Assembly: GCA_034007295.1 (NCBI GenBank)
Contig: JAVERC010000046.1
Coordinates: 1-24,874, forward strand
Origin: JACKCP01 sp034007295
GTDB lineage: Bacteria > Desulfobacterota > Desulfobacteria > Desulfobacterales > JACKCP01
Length of the DNA stretch: 24,874 bases
Reading direction: 5' to 3'
The notes beneath the pieces were generated by a model. That model did no database searches, had not been told where the DNA came from, and saw nothing but the letters and a program-made list of their open reading frames with translations. Shown here piece by piece: positions 8,268 to 16,464 of the stretch (its first letter is position 1; each line of letters opens with the position of its first letter). A program made the translations under genes and the position numbers.

Positions 8268-8271
8268 TCCA

Positions 8272-8766
8272 ATGAAAAAAAATGAAGCCGGATTTACATT
8301 AATGGAAATTATAGTTGTAATTGTCATTATTTCTTTAATGGTTGGCTTTGCTGTTCCAAAACTTGACAGTTTTTTATCTGAAGATAAATCAAAAAAAGGA
8401 ATAAGAATATTTTGTTCATATATTAGGGAGCTTAAACTTGAAGCCTTGAAAAAATCCCAGGATTTTGTTCTTGTAATAGACCCTGATTCAGACAAATTTT
8501 GGATTGATGTAGATGATGAAGAAACTGCTCAAAAAAAAAGTCCTGGAAAAGATATTGATATAGCAGGGGTTCAGTCAGGATATATTGACTATTCTACTAC
8601 AAGTAAAATTTATGTAAGATTTTATTCAAAAGGTTATAATGATCCTTTTGTTGTGACTTTAAAAAACAGAATAGACAATAAAATTTTTACAATTGCAGTT
8701 AATCCTTTTCTTGCATCGCCGGTAATTTACAACAAGCTTTGCTTTTTTGAAGAATGTTTTTCATGA
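8272..8766 (+). CDS. gspH: T2SS minor pseudopilin GspH
   Basis: The 164-residue product begins MKKNEAG|FTLMEI, a type IV prepilin cleavage site after Gly7 with Glu12 at mature +5, and a single N-terminal hydrophobic helix to about residue 27. The rest is a beta-rich periplasmic domain with little recognisable sequence, as is usual for GspH. Identity rests on its pseudopilin leader and its place between gspG and gspI. Its stop overlaps the gspI start (ATGA), indicating coupled translation. Confidence 0.88.
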   Translation: MKKNEAGFTLMEIIVVIVIISLMVGFAVPKLDSFLSEDKSKKGIRIFCSYIRELKLEALKKSQDFVLVIDPDSDKFWIDVDDEETAQKKSPGKDIDIAGVQSGYIDYSTTSKIYVRFYSKGYNDPFVVTLKNRIDNKIFTIAVNPFLASPVIYNKLCFFEECFS

Positions 8767-9161
8767 AAATTAAAAAAAACTTTCAGGGATTTACATTTTT
8801 AGAAGTCATGGTGGCATTAAGTGTTCTTGCACTTATTTTAACGGCAGTTTTTAGACTTTATTCCCAGTCTGTTTCAATGCTTATAAGTTCATCATTTGAT
8901 ATGAAGGCACCTTTTCTTGCACAAAAAATTATTACTGAATATAAAACAGACAAAACATCAAGATTTGAAAATCAGGGAAAATTTGAAAAGGAATTTGAAA
9001 AATTTATATGGAAAATTGATAAAAATGAAATATTTATTTCGGGATATTCAGAAGAACTTCCTGAAGATATTGAAAATATAAAAATAAATAAAATCACTGT
9101 TACAATTGAAGAAAATCAGAAAAAATATCAGACTTTTTTTTATGAAAAAACAAATCTCTAA
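8763..9161 (+). CDS. gspI: T2SS minor pseudopilin GspI
   Basis: From the ATG at 8763, which overlaps the gspH stop as ATGA, the product has 132 residues and begins MKIKKNFQG|FTFLEVMVAL. The cleavage Gly is at 9 and Glu14 at mature +5. An in-frame ATG at 8754 would add three residues but is less likely given the overlap. The pattern F-x-x-LEVMVAL-x-VLAL is characteristic of GspI, one of the pseudopilus-tip subunits with GspJ and GspK. The remainder is short and charged, AT-rich in codon choice. It overlaps gspJ by 20 bases. Confidence 0.88.
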   Translation: MKIKKNFQGFTFLEVMVALSVLALILTAVFRLYSQSVSMLISSSFDMKAPFLAQKIITEYKTDKTSRFENQGKFEKEFEKFIWKIDKNEIFISGYSEELPEDIENIKINKITVTIEENQKKYQTFFYEKTNL

Positions 9162-9819
9162 ATTTGATAATAATGGATTTACCTTAATTGAAATTGTTCT
9201 TGCAGTTTTAATTCTTGGGATTGTTTTTTCAACTCTTTTTTTTTCATATTCTGCACTTTTTCAGGCAAGGGAAAAAATAGAAAGAAAAACACAAATTTTA
9301 TCCCAGGCTGAAACTGCACTTTTAAGAATTGTTGAGGATTTGAATAATTTTTACTGCGAACTTTCTCCATTGTATAAAAAAAGTGATGATTATGATTTTG
9401 AATCAAAATATTTTTTTATTGCTGAAAATGAATTTAAGGAAAAGTCATCAACTAAACTTAATTTTACTTCATATTCACATTTAAGCTTTGGGATAAATAA
9501 TCTTAAGTCGCCTTCAGAAATTTTTTATTTTTTAGAGGACAATATTTTATACAGGGGAGATTTTTATTATCCTTATCCTAAAACAGAAGATGAGAAAAAA
9601 AAGCTTTCCTTTCCAATATGCACAAATGTGGAAAAATTTAATCTTTATTTTTACGATGAGGAAAAAAATGAGTATGAATTCTGGGATTCGGATTCTTTAG
9701 AATTTAAGTACTCAACTCCATATTTTGTAAAACTTGAGCTTGAACTTTATTTTGATGATGAAAAGGAAAATTTTGAAACAAAAATCAAACTTCCTGTATT
9801 CAGGGAAAAAGAAGAATAA
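9142..9819 (+). CDS. gspJ: T2SS minor pseudopilin GspJ
   Basis: From the ATG at 9142 the product has 225 residues and begins MKKQISKFDNNG|FTLIEIVLAV. The prepilin peptidase site follows Gly12, with Glu17 at mature +5. An upstream in-frame TTG at 9106 would lengthen the leader by 12 residues but puts the start deep inside gspI. The TLIEIVLAVLILGI helix and the length fit GspJ, the tip subunit that binds GspI and GspK. The C-terminal domain is rich in Phe, Tyr, Asp and Glu. No Shine-Dalgarno is visible before 9142, so translation probably depends on coupling to gspI. Confidence 0.87.
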   Translation: MKKQISKFDNNGFTLIEIVLAVLILGIVFSTLFFSYSALFQAREKIERKTQILSQAETALLRIVEDLNNFYCELSPLYKKSDDYDFESKYFFIAENEFKEKSSTKLNFTSYSHLSFGINNLKSPSEIFYFLEDNILYRGDFYYPYPKTEDEKKKLSFPICTNVEKFNLYFYDEEKNEYEFWDSDSLEFKYSTPYFVKLELELYFDDEKENFETKIKLPVFREKEE

Positions 9820-10867
9820 TTTTTTTTATAATCAAAAGGGTATAGCTCTTATTGTAACTCTTGTAATGGTTACTCTTCTTGCAGGCTGGGCATTGTCTTT
9901 AAATGTTCGTGTAAGAGATCTTTTGTTTGAAGCAGTGGTTTTAAAAAAAAGATCAACCCTTCTTGACAGGGCAAAGGCAGGAATTGATATTGCCTCAATG
10001 ATGCTTTTAAAAGATAAATCAAGTTCAGATACAGATTCAATCCAGGAATTTTGGGCTGATGAGGAACAAATAATTTTCTATCTTGGAGTGCTTGGGTTTT
10101 CTCCAGAAGAGCTTCAGATAAAAATTACTGACTGTCTTTCAAAAATTCAGGTAAATGCACTTGTAAATTATCCTAATCAGAAAAACCAGGCTCAGATAAA
10201 ATTGTGGGAAAGATTTCTTGACGGAATAAGAATGGAATATCAAGAACTTTTGGATAATCCATATGATATTATAAATCCTCTTCTTGACTGGCTTGATTAT
10301 GGTGATGATGATTCAATTACAGGTCTTTCCGGAGCAGAATCTGACTATTATGTCCACGAAAACAAAACTCTTCCAAGAAACGGGCCTTTAAAAAGCATTG
10401 AGGAACTTTCCCTTGTAAAGGGAGTAAATGAAAAATTGTGGAACAAAGTTTACAATTCTGGTATTGCTAATGACTATCTTGGCGTAGATGGTGATGTTGA
10501 AAGAAGCGGATCATCTTTTGGCTACATTGGGAAAATCAATATAAATACAGCTCCCCATGCTGTTGTGTCAGCTCTTATAACAGACAATGCCTTTTTGCAT
10601 ATTGCTGAAGAAATATGCTCATACAGGGAGGAAAAATCAGAGGGCAAGTTTGTAAATGACCTTGATGATAAATGGTATAGAAAATGTCCTGGCTGTGAAG
10701 AAGTTCCACTTGCTGAAGAATTTATTGTTACAAGCTCAGACATATTTGAAATAGAATCGCTTGCAAGGGACAATGATTTGTCTGTAAAAGTAAAGGCTGT
10801 AGTAAAAAGATTTACAGATAAAGACGGCAAATGGGATATAAAAACAGAAAAATTTATAATTGAATAA
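9755..10867 (+). CDS. gspK: T2SS minor pseudopilin GspK
   Basis: GspK caps the pseudopilus tip. The frame has a basic leader ending N-Q-K-G|IALIVTLVMVTLLAGWAL. As is normal for GspK, the +5 glutamate is missing (the residue is Val). The product continues through a large alpha-helical domain, with NPLLDWLDYGDDD near residues 179-191 and a K-C-P-G-C pair near 310. The start is uncertain. ATG at 9755/9758 lacks a ribosome site; TTG at 9773 has AAGG seven bases upstream; TTG at 9734 is also open. All lie inside gspJ, giving an overlap of about 45-85 bases, longer than elsewhere in the operon. The C-terminal region matches the GspK family well. Confidence 0.88.
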   Translation: MMKRKILKQKSNFLYSGKKKNNFFYNQKGIALIVTLVMVTLLAGWALSLNVRVRDLLFEAVVLKKRSTLLDRAKAGIDIASMMLLKDKSSSDTDSIQEFWADEEQIIFYLGVLGFSPEELQIKITDCLSKIQVNALVNYPNQKNQAQIKLWERFLDGIRMEYQELLDNPYDIINPLLDWLDYGDDDSITGLSGAESDYYVHENKTLPRNGPLKSIEELSLVKGVNEKLWNKVYNSGIANDYLGVDGDVERSGSSFGYIGKININTAPHAVVSALITDNAFLHIAEEICSYREEKSEGKFVNDLDDKWYRKCPGCEEVPLAEEFIVTSSDIFEIESLARDNDLSVKVKAVVKRFTDKDGKWDIKTEKFIIE

Positions 10868-10878
10868 TTTAAGATAAA

Positions 10879-12243
10879 ATGACCAAAATTTTTGCATTAA
10901 ATAAAACTGAAAATGAAATAGAATTTTTTTCTGCTGGTTTTTCAGGTAAAAAATTTTTTATAAACACCATGCCTGAAGATTTTCCAGGAAATGCTTCAAA
11001 TAAAATAAGCTCATTTTTTTGCTTTGATTCAAAAAACCTTTTTTTGAAAAATCATGATTTTCCATTTAACGGCAAAAAAAGAATTGAAAAAATAATTGAT
11101 TTTGAGCTTGAGCCTTATTTCCCCTTAAAAAATGAACTGCTTGAATTTGATTTTTCTGTTTTAACAGAAAATAAAACTAAAAATTTTTCAAAAGCCTTTT
11201 GTATTGGACTTTCAAAATTGTTTATGGATGAATCTGAAAAATTTTTACTTGAAAAAAATATTGAAATATCAGGGTTTGTTCCATTTTCATATTATTGTGC
11301 AAATGCCTTGTTAGATCTTGATATAATAGAAGCAGATTCAATTATAATTGTTCCAGAAGCAGATGAAAGAGCTGTTTTTTTTGCTGTAACAGAAAATGAA
11401 ATTTTGAGCGGAAGAAAAAATTTAGATACTTCTGATGAAGAAAACATAATATCTTCAATAAATCTTTTGATAAATTTTACATCTTTATCTGTAAAAGAAA
11501 GCTTTAATCCCCAAAAAATTATTGTTTTAAATGGTTTTTCTGCAAGGGATAAAATATTTAAGACAATTGAAAAAATTTTCAGTAATAAAGCTTTTATTTT
11601 TGATAAATCAGACCTTTTGAAAAAACTAGATTTTTTTTCAGATGAAAAAACAGATATTTTGCATGTTTTGTGCGGATATGAAATTTTAAAGGACAAATCA
11701 CTTGTTTTAAGAAGAAAAAAACCAGGGGTTAACAAATTTTTTCAGCAGTACAAAAAAGAAATTCTTGTTTCAGGTTTTTTTCTTTTTTTATCCCTTGTAT
11801 TAACTGGATTTAACGGATATTTGAAATTTTTTGAACTTGAAAATGATTATAAATCTGCATACTTAAATCTTGAAACTGCTGTAAGGCAAAATTTTCCAGA
11901 AATTAAAAAAATTACTCCATCGGTTGTAGACCAGGCAAAAATTGAAATTATCAAGGCAAGGGAAAGCCAGAACGAAAATGATAATGTTTCAAATATAAAA
12001 AAAATTGTTCTTCTTCAATCAATTTTAAATCAGATTCCATCAGATTCTGTAGAGCTTGAAAATTTAACTATTCTTCCTTTTTCAGTAAGTATTTCAGGAA
12101 TAGCATCTGGTTATGATGTTATTGATTCAATGAAAAAGGATTTGACAAGTGACAAGTATATTAAAAGTGCAGAAATTGTCATGGCAAATACAGACAGTTC
12201 AGGAAAAATAAGGTTCAGACTGGAGATTAAGATCAATGAATAA
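10879..12243 (+). CDS. gspL: T2SS inner-membrane platform protein GspL
   Basis: The 454-residue product has an N-terminal cytoplasmic domain of about 285 residues of the actin-like PilM/GspL type. One transmembrane helix follows (about 293-317, ILVSGFFLFLSLVLTGFNGY), then a periplasmic ferredoxin-like domain. GspL recruits the ATPase GspE to the membrane and pairs with GspM. Sequence conservation is low, as is usual, so the assignment rests on architecture, length and position between gspK and gspM. It starts 11 bases after gspK and overlaps gspM by 8 bases. Confidence 0.88.
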   Translation: MTKIFALNKTENEIEFFSAGFSGKKFFINTMPEDFPGNASNKISSFFCFDSKNLFLKNHDFPFNGKKRIEKIIDFELEPYFPLKNELLEFDFSVLTENKTKNFSKAFCIGLSKLFMDESEKFLLEKNIEISGFVPFSYYCANALLDLDIIEADSIIIVPEADERAVFFAVTENEILSGRKNLDTSDEENIISSINLLINFTSLSVKESFNPQKIIVLNGFSARDKIFKTIEKIFSNKAFIFDKSDLLKKLDFFSDEKTDILHVLCGYEILKDKSLVLRRKKPGVNKFFQQYKKEILVSGFFLFLSLVLTGFNGYLKFFELENDYKSAYLNLETAVRQNFPEIKKITPSVVDQAKIEIIKARESQNENDNVSNIKKIVLLQSILNQIPSDSVELENLTILPFSVSISGIASGYDVIDSMKKDLTSDKYIKSAEIVMANTDSSGKIRFRLEIKINE

Positions 12244-12769
12244 ACTTAAGGATTATTTTTTAAGCCTTGAACAAAGGGAAAAAAATTTTTTAATTGCAGG
12301 TATAATTTTTTTGTCAGTCTTTGTTCTAATAAATTTTTTTATTCTTCCGGTAATTAATTATAAAAAAGAACTTAATACAAAAATTTATTCATATAATCAT
12401 CAGGCAGAACAGATAAGAAAACTTGGGCAGGAATACAAAAAATTAATCAAAAATTCAGGAACTTATTCAATATCAAAAAATTCAGACATAGCACTTTTTT
12501 CTTTTATGGATTCACTTGCAGGGAAAGTTGAAATTAAGGAAAATATTGAATATATGAAACCTTCATCTGAAAAATCAGATGGGAAAACAATAGAAAAAGT
12601 TGAAATAAAACTATCAGGTATTGATATGAAAAGACTAATTCATTTTCTTTATTCAATAGAGTCTTCATCTGATGCAATAGTTATCAAGGGACTTAAAATT
12701 TCAAGAAGCGACAAGGGATCCTTTATAACATCAACCATTCAGGCGGAAATAGTTAAAAATAATGTTTAA
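12236..12769 (+). CDS. gspM: T2SS inner-membrane platform protein GspM
   Basis: The 177-residue product has a short cytoplasmic N-terminus with the GspM-like L-x-x-R-E-K segment (SLEQREKNFL). A single membrane helix follows (about 18-39, FLIAGIIFLSVFVLINFFIL), then a coiled-coil stretch (about 40-75) and a small periplasmic ferredoxin-like domain. GspM stabilises GspL in the inner-membrane platform. It overlaps both neighbours by 8 bases, so translation is coupled through gspL-gspM-gspN. Identity depends on architecture and order more than sequence. Confidence 0.86.
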   Translation: MNKLKDYFLSLEQREKNFLIAGIIFLSVFVLINFFILPVINYKKELNTKIYSYNHQAEQIRKLGQEYKKLIKNSGTYSISKNSDIALFSFMDSLAGKVEIKENIEYMKPSSEKSDGKTIEKVEIKLSGIDMKRLIHFLYSIESSSDAIVIKGLKISRSDKGSFITSTIQAEIVKNNV

Positions 12770-13625
12770 AAAGGTTTTATATATATTTTCATATTTGTTT
12801 TATATTTGTTTTCTTTTGGTTTTTTTTGCACATGTTTTGTTTCCTGAAAAAAAAGGGGCTGCTTTTATATCTGATATTTTAAAAAAACAATATCAGATAA
12901 ATTTTTATGCAGACTCTTTTAAACCGGTTTTTCCTTTTAATTTTGAAATAAAAAACATGGAAATTTCTTCTTTAAAGGTAAAAAATATTGAGTTTGAAGA
13001 AGTTAAGATAAATATTTCAATTTTAAGTCTTGTTATGGGAAATCTTAAATTTAAAATAAATGCAAATGGTTTTGGAGGAACAATAAACTCTGATATAAAA
13101 TTAAGTCTTTTAAATTATATGGAAAAATTTAATATAGACGCACAATTTGAAAATATTGATCTAAATAAGACAAGTACAATTTTTGACTCTGATTTTATTC
13201 TTTCAGGAATTGCAGGCGGAAGGGTAAAGCTTGATTTTGCATCTAAAAAAGGGAATTATTCTTCCATGATAAATCTTAAAAATTTTGATATTGTTTCAAA
13301 ATTTATTATTGTTCCTGTTTCGGTTTTTGACATAAATAATGCAAATATACATGGTAAAATTGAAGGAAATAATCTTTTTTTTGAAGATTCCACAATAAGA
13401 TCAAAGGCAGGTTTTTCAAATTTTAATGGAAAAGTTCAGATGAATAAAAGATTTGAAAGATCAATAGCAGATATTAATGGAAAACTTGTTCCAGACACTG
13501 AAAGTATTTTAAAAAATAAGAGTAATCCTTCAATGGCAATGCTTATTCCAATTTTGCAGAATAAAAAAAATATTGAATTTACAATAAAGGGAAGTGTTTC
13601 AAACCCTGCGGTAAGGTTTAAATGA
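12762..13625 (+). CDS. gspN: GspN-like AsmA-type protein of the T2SS operon
   Basis: The 287-residue product has one N-terminal membrane helix (about 4-27). The rest is beta-rich with repeated hydrophobic strands, including FNGKVQMNKRFERSIADING and a closing strand pattern IEFTIKGSVSNPAVRF. That ending is typical of AsmA/GspN-like domains, where the final 'GtlsnP.v.f' motif recurs. GspN is absent from many T2SS; when present it is thought to act in the periplasm near GspC or in assembly, with no settled function. It overlaps gspM by 8 bases and gspC by 4 (ATGA). It resembles the GspN form found in Leptospira and deltaproteobacterial loci, by recall rather than search. Confidence 0.8.
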   Translation: MFKKVLYIFSYLFYICFLLVFFAHVLFPEKKGAAFISDILKKQYQINFYADSFKPVFPFNFEIKNMEISSLKVKNIEFEEVKINISILSLVMGNLKFKINANGFGGTINSDIKLSLLNYMEKFNIDAQFENIDLNKTSTIFDSDFILSGIAGGRVKLDFASKKGNYSSMINLKNFDIVSKFIIVPVSVFDINNANIHGKIEGNNLFFEDSTIRSKAGFSNFNGKVQMNKRFERSIADINGKLVPDTESILKNKSNPSMAMLIPILQNKKNIEFTIKGSVSNPAVRFK

Positions 13626-14482
13626 ATTTTGTAAAAATATCTTTTATTTCACTTGTTTTAATTATGACAGCCATTGTTTGTTTTTCGGCTGTTGATCTTT
13701 GTTATTATTTTATTTTTTCTGACACAAAAATAATAACAGCCGGGAAAAATAATTCTTATCAGGAAAACAATGTAAATAAAGAATTAAAAAATGAGTCTTT
13801 GTCAGACCCTGTTGAAAAATTTCTTGAAATATCAAACAAAAATCTTTTTGGAACCCTTATTTCAAAAATTGATTCAAAACCTGAGATAGATATTTCAAGC
13901 CTTGGCAAAACAGCTCTTAATTTAAAGCTTTTAGGAACAGTTGTAGGTTTTGAAGAAAACTATGCAGTAATTTTATCTGATAATAATCAAGGGCTTTACA
14001 AAGAAACAGATACAATAAAAGATGCATCAATTAAAAGAATTTTCAGGCAAAAAGTTGTTCTTACAAGAAATGGAAAAGATGAAATTTTGACCATTGATCC
14101 GGAAAAAGGACAAAAGCAGGAATATTTTGACAGCATTGACAGCTCCATTAATGCAAGCGGAGAAAATCAATATCAGATTTCAAGGGAATTTATTGATCAG
14201 TCCTTAAATAATATCAATTCCCTCATGAGGCAGGCAAGGGCAAGACCCCACTTTGAAAACGGAAACCCGGGCGGAATTATAATTGATAATATAAAGCCTT
14301 TTTCATTATTCAATAAAATGGGTCTTGAAAATGGTGATGTCCTTGTTGGAGCAAACGGCACAGAAATCAAAACAGTAAATGATGCTATAGGTTTATACAA
14401 TGGTCTTAAAAATTCTGACAGAATTTCTCTTCAAGTAAAAAGAAACGGTCAGGACCAGACCATAGAATATAATATTGAATAA
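13622..14482 (+). CDS. gspC: T2SS inner-membrane linker GspC with PDZ domain
   Basis: The 286-residue product has one N-terminal membrane helix (about 7-33). A proline-poor linker follows, then the homology-region domain around residues 75-145 (KNLFGTLISK, then LNLKLLGTVVG and YAVILSD), which contacts the secretin N0 domain. The C-terminal PDZ domain (about 205-286) contains GGIIIDNIKPFSLFNKMGLE, GDVLVGANG and LQVKRNG. GspC links the inner-membrane platform to GspD and helps select substrates. The gene starts inside the gspN stop (ATGA). A 62-base gap before gspD is the only sizeable gap inside the operon. Confidence 0.92.
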   Translation: MNFVKISFISLVLIMTAIVCFSAVDLCYYFIFSDTKIITAGKNNSYQENNVNKELKNESLSDPVEKFLEISNKNLFGTLISKIDSKPEIDISSLGKTALNLKLLGTVVGFEENYAVILSDNNQGLYKETDTIKDASIKRIFRQKVVLTRNGKDEILTIDPEKGQKQEYFDSIDSSINASGENQYQISREFIDQSLNNINSLMRQARARPHFENGNPGGIIIDNIKPFSLFNKMGLENGDVLVGANGTEIKTVNDAIGLYNGLKNSDRISLQVKRNGQDQTIEYNIE

Positions 14483-14544
14483 ATAAATTTTTTGTTTAAT
14501 CAGTAAAAAAAATTACTGCAAACTCAATTATAAGGGCAGGTTTC

Positions 14545-16464
14545 ATGATATTCAAAGTTTTAAGAAAATTCATTTTTATTATTGTTTTTATCCCTATGAT
14601 ATTTTGCTTTGCAGCAAAATCCTTTGCAGATGAAAAGGTATCAATTGATTTTGACAATGTTGATATCTCTGTTTTTGTAAAGTTTATAAGTGAAGTAACT
14701 AACAAAAATTTTATAATAGATAACAGGGTCAAAGGAAATGTAACTGTTATTTCTCCAGGAAAAATTTCGCCTGAAGAAGCTTACAAGGTTTTTGAATCTG
14801 TACTTGATGTAAATGGATTTGCAGCAGTTCCTGCAGGTGATGTAATAAAAATAGTTTCTACTTTTGAAGCAAGAACCAAAAATATGGAAACCATAAAAGG
14901 CAGAGATGTTTCATCTGAAGACGACACAATGGTTACCCAGGTTATTCCCCTTAATTATGCAGATCCAAGAAGTATTCAAAGACTTATTGCACCGCTTGTA
15001 TCAAAAAGAAGTGCTGTAATGTCCTATGAAGAAAGCGGAATGATTTTAATTACTGATTACCAGTCAAATGTAGCAAGGCTTATAAAAATAATTGAAGCTG
15101 TTGATGTAAGGGAAACAGGAAGGGAAATTTCAATTATTCCACTTGAAAATGCAGATGCATCAGACCTTGCTAAAACCTTGAAGCTTGTTTTTCCGGCCAC
15201 ACAAAAGGCAGATGAAAAAATAACCTTAAATAATGTAAGTTTTGTTCCTGATGAAAGAACAAATACAATAATTGCAGTTGCAGGTAAGCAGGATATAGAA
15301 AGAATAAAAAAACTTGTTGAATATTTAGACCTTGAAAAACCCAAAGGCGACGAAAAGTTTTATGTGTACTACCTTGAATATTCTGATTCAGAGGCTCTTG
15401 CAGAAGTTCTTCAAAATATTGCATCCGGAGCTTCTAAATCCACTTCTTCTAACGATCCTGCAAAAAAAACAGCTCCGGTTGTTTCAGGTGATGTTGCAAT
15501 AAGTGCAGATAAAGACACAAATACTTTAATCATTAAAGCAAGCAGAAGTGATTATGAGGTAATTGAAAGGCTTATACAAAAACTTGATATAAACCGTCCA
15601 ATGGTTTATTTAGAGTGTCTTATTGTTGAAATGAACATGTCAAATGACTTCGGGCTTGGGTCAGAATGGGCCATAGGTTATGAAGAAGATATAAAAGGTT
15701 CGACCGGTGCATATGGAGGCGGATTTTCAGGGAATACTACAACGCCTTACGGAACCATAGGCCGTGTTGCATCAACTGGTGCATTTCCAAGCGGATTTTC
15801 AATTGGAGTAATGGCTGAAACTATTGATATTGGAGGTGTTTCATTTCCAAACCTTGGAGCGGTTATAAATGCTTACAAAAATGATAAAAATGTAAATATT
15901 TTATCAACTCCCCAGATAATGACTTTAGATAACCAGACAGCTAAAATTTCAGTTGGAAAAAATATTCCATATCTTATAAAGGCAACAACCGGTGACAATG
16001 CCTATAGTAACTACGAGTATAAAGATGTAGGCGTTCTTCTTGAAATAACTCCACAGATCAATCAAGACGGCCTTGTAAAACTTAAAATTTTCCAGGAAGT
16101 TTCAAGAATTGATTCAGTAGCAGGCGAATTTGGCGAACTTCCAACAACCTTGAAAAGAAATATAGAAACAACAGTTGTTGTTGAAAAAAGCAACACCATT
16201 GTACTTGGAGGATTGATTGACGAATCTTTCCTGGAATCTGAAAACAAGGTTCCCTGTCTTGGGGATATTCCAATACTTGGCTATCTTTTCAAAACCAGGG
16301 GAAGTTCCAAGGATAAAACCAATATGTATGTTTTTATAACTCCCCATCTTGTTAATGATTCAGCAAGTGCAAAGACTCTATACAAGGAAAAAAAAGATCA
16401 TATTGATGAAACCATGAAAAAAAATCTGAAAAAAAATGTAAAGGATATTCCTCTTTATGAGTGA
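14545..16464 (+). CDS. gspD: T2SS secretin GspD
   Basis: The 639-residue product forms the outer-membrane channel. A signal peptide (about 1-28, ending S-F-A|D) precedes the N0 domain (about 31-100). N1-N3 ring domains follow to about 345, each with the STAND/KH-like pattern 'v..r...i..li..lD'. The secretin domain (about 350-620) contains MVYLECLIVEMN, VNILSTPQIMTLDNQTAKI, the glycine-rich gate region, and EKSNTIVLGGLI with PILGYLF. Length is slightly short for the family but nothing is missing. It begins after a 62-base gap from gspC and overlaps gspE by 8 bases. The short C-terminus leaves it unclear whether a pilotin (S-domain) site is present; no gspS gene is visible. Confidence 0.96.
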   Translation: MIFKVLRKFIFIIVFIPMIFCFAAKSFADEKVSIDFDNVDISVFVKFISEVTNKNFIIDNRVKGNVTVISPGKISPEEAYKVFESVLDVNGFAAVPAGDVIKIVSTFEARTKNMETIKGRDVSSEDDTMVTQVIPLNYADPRSIQRLIAPLVSKRSAVMSYEESGMILITDYQSNVARLIKIIEAVDVRETGREISIIPLENADASDLAKTLKLVFPATQKADEKITLNNVSFVPDERTNTIIAVAGKQDIERIKKLVEYLDLEKPKGDEKFYVYYLEYSDSEALAEVLQNIASGASKSTSSNDPAKKTAPVVSGDVAISADKDTNTLIIKASRSDYEVIERLIQKLDINRPMVYLECLIVEMNMSNDFGLGSEWAIGYEEDIKGSTGAYGGGFSGNTTTPYGTIGRVASTGAFPSGFSIGVMAETIDIGGVSFPNLGAVINAYKNDKNVNILSTPQIMTLDNQTAKISVGKNIPYLIKATTGDNAYSNYEYKDVGVLLEITPQINQDGLVKLKIFQEVSRIDSVAGEFGELPTTLKRNIETTVVVEKSNTIVLGGLIDESFLESENKVPCLGDIPILGYLFKTRGSSKDKTNMYVFITPHLVNDSASAKTLYKEKKDHIDETMKKNLKKNVKDIPLYE

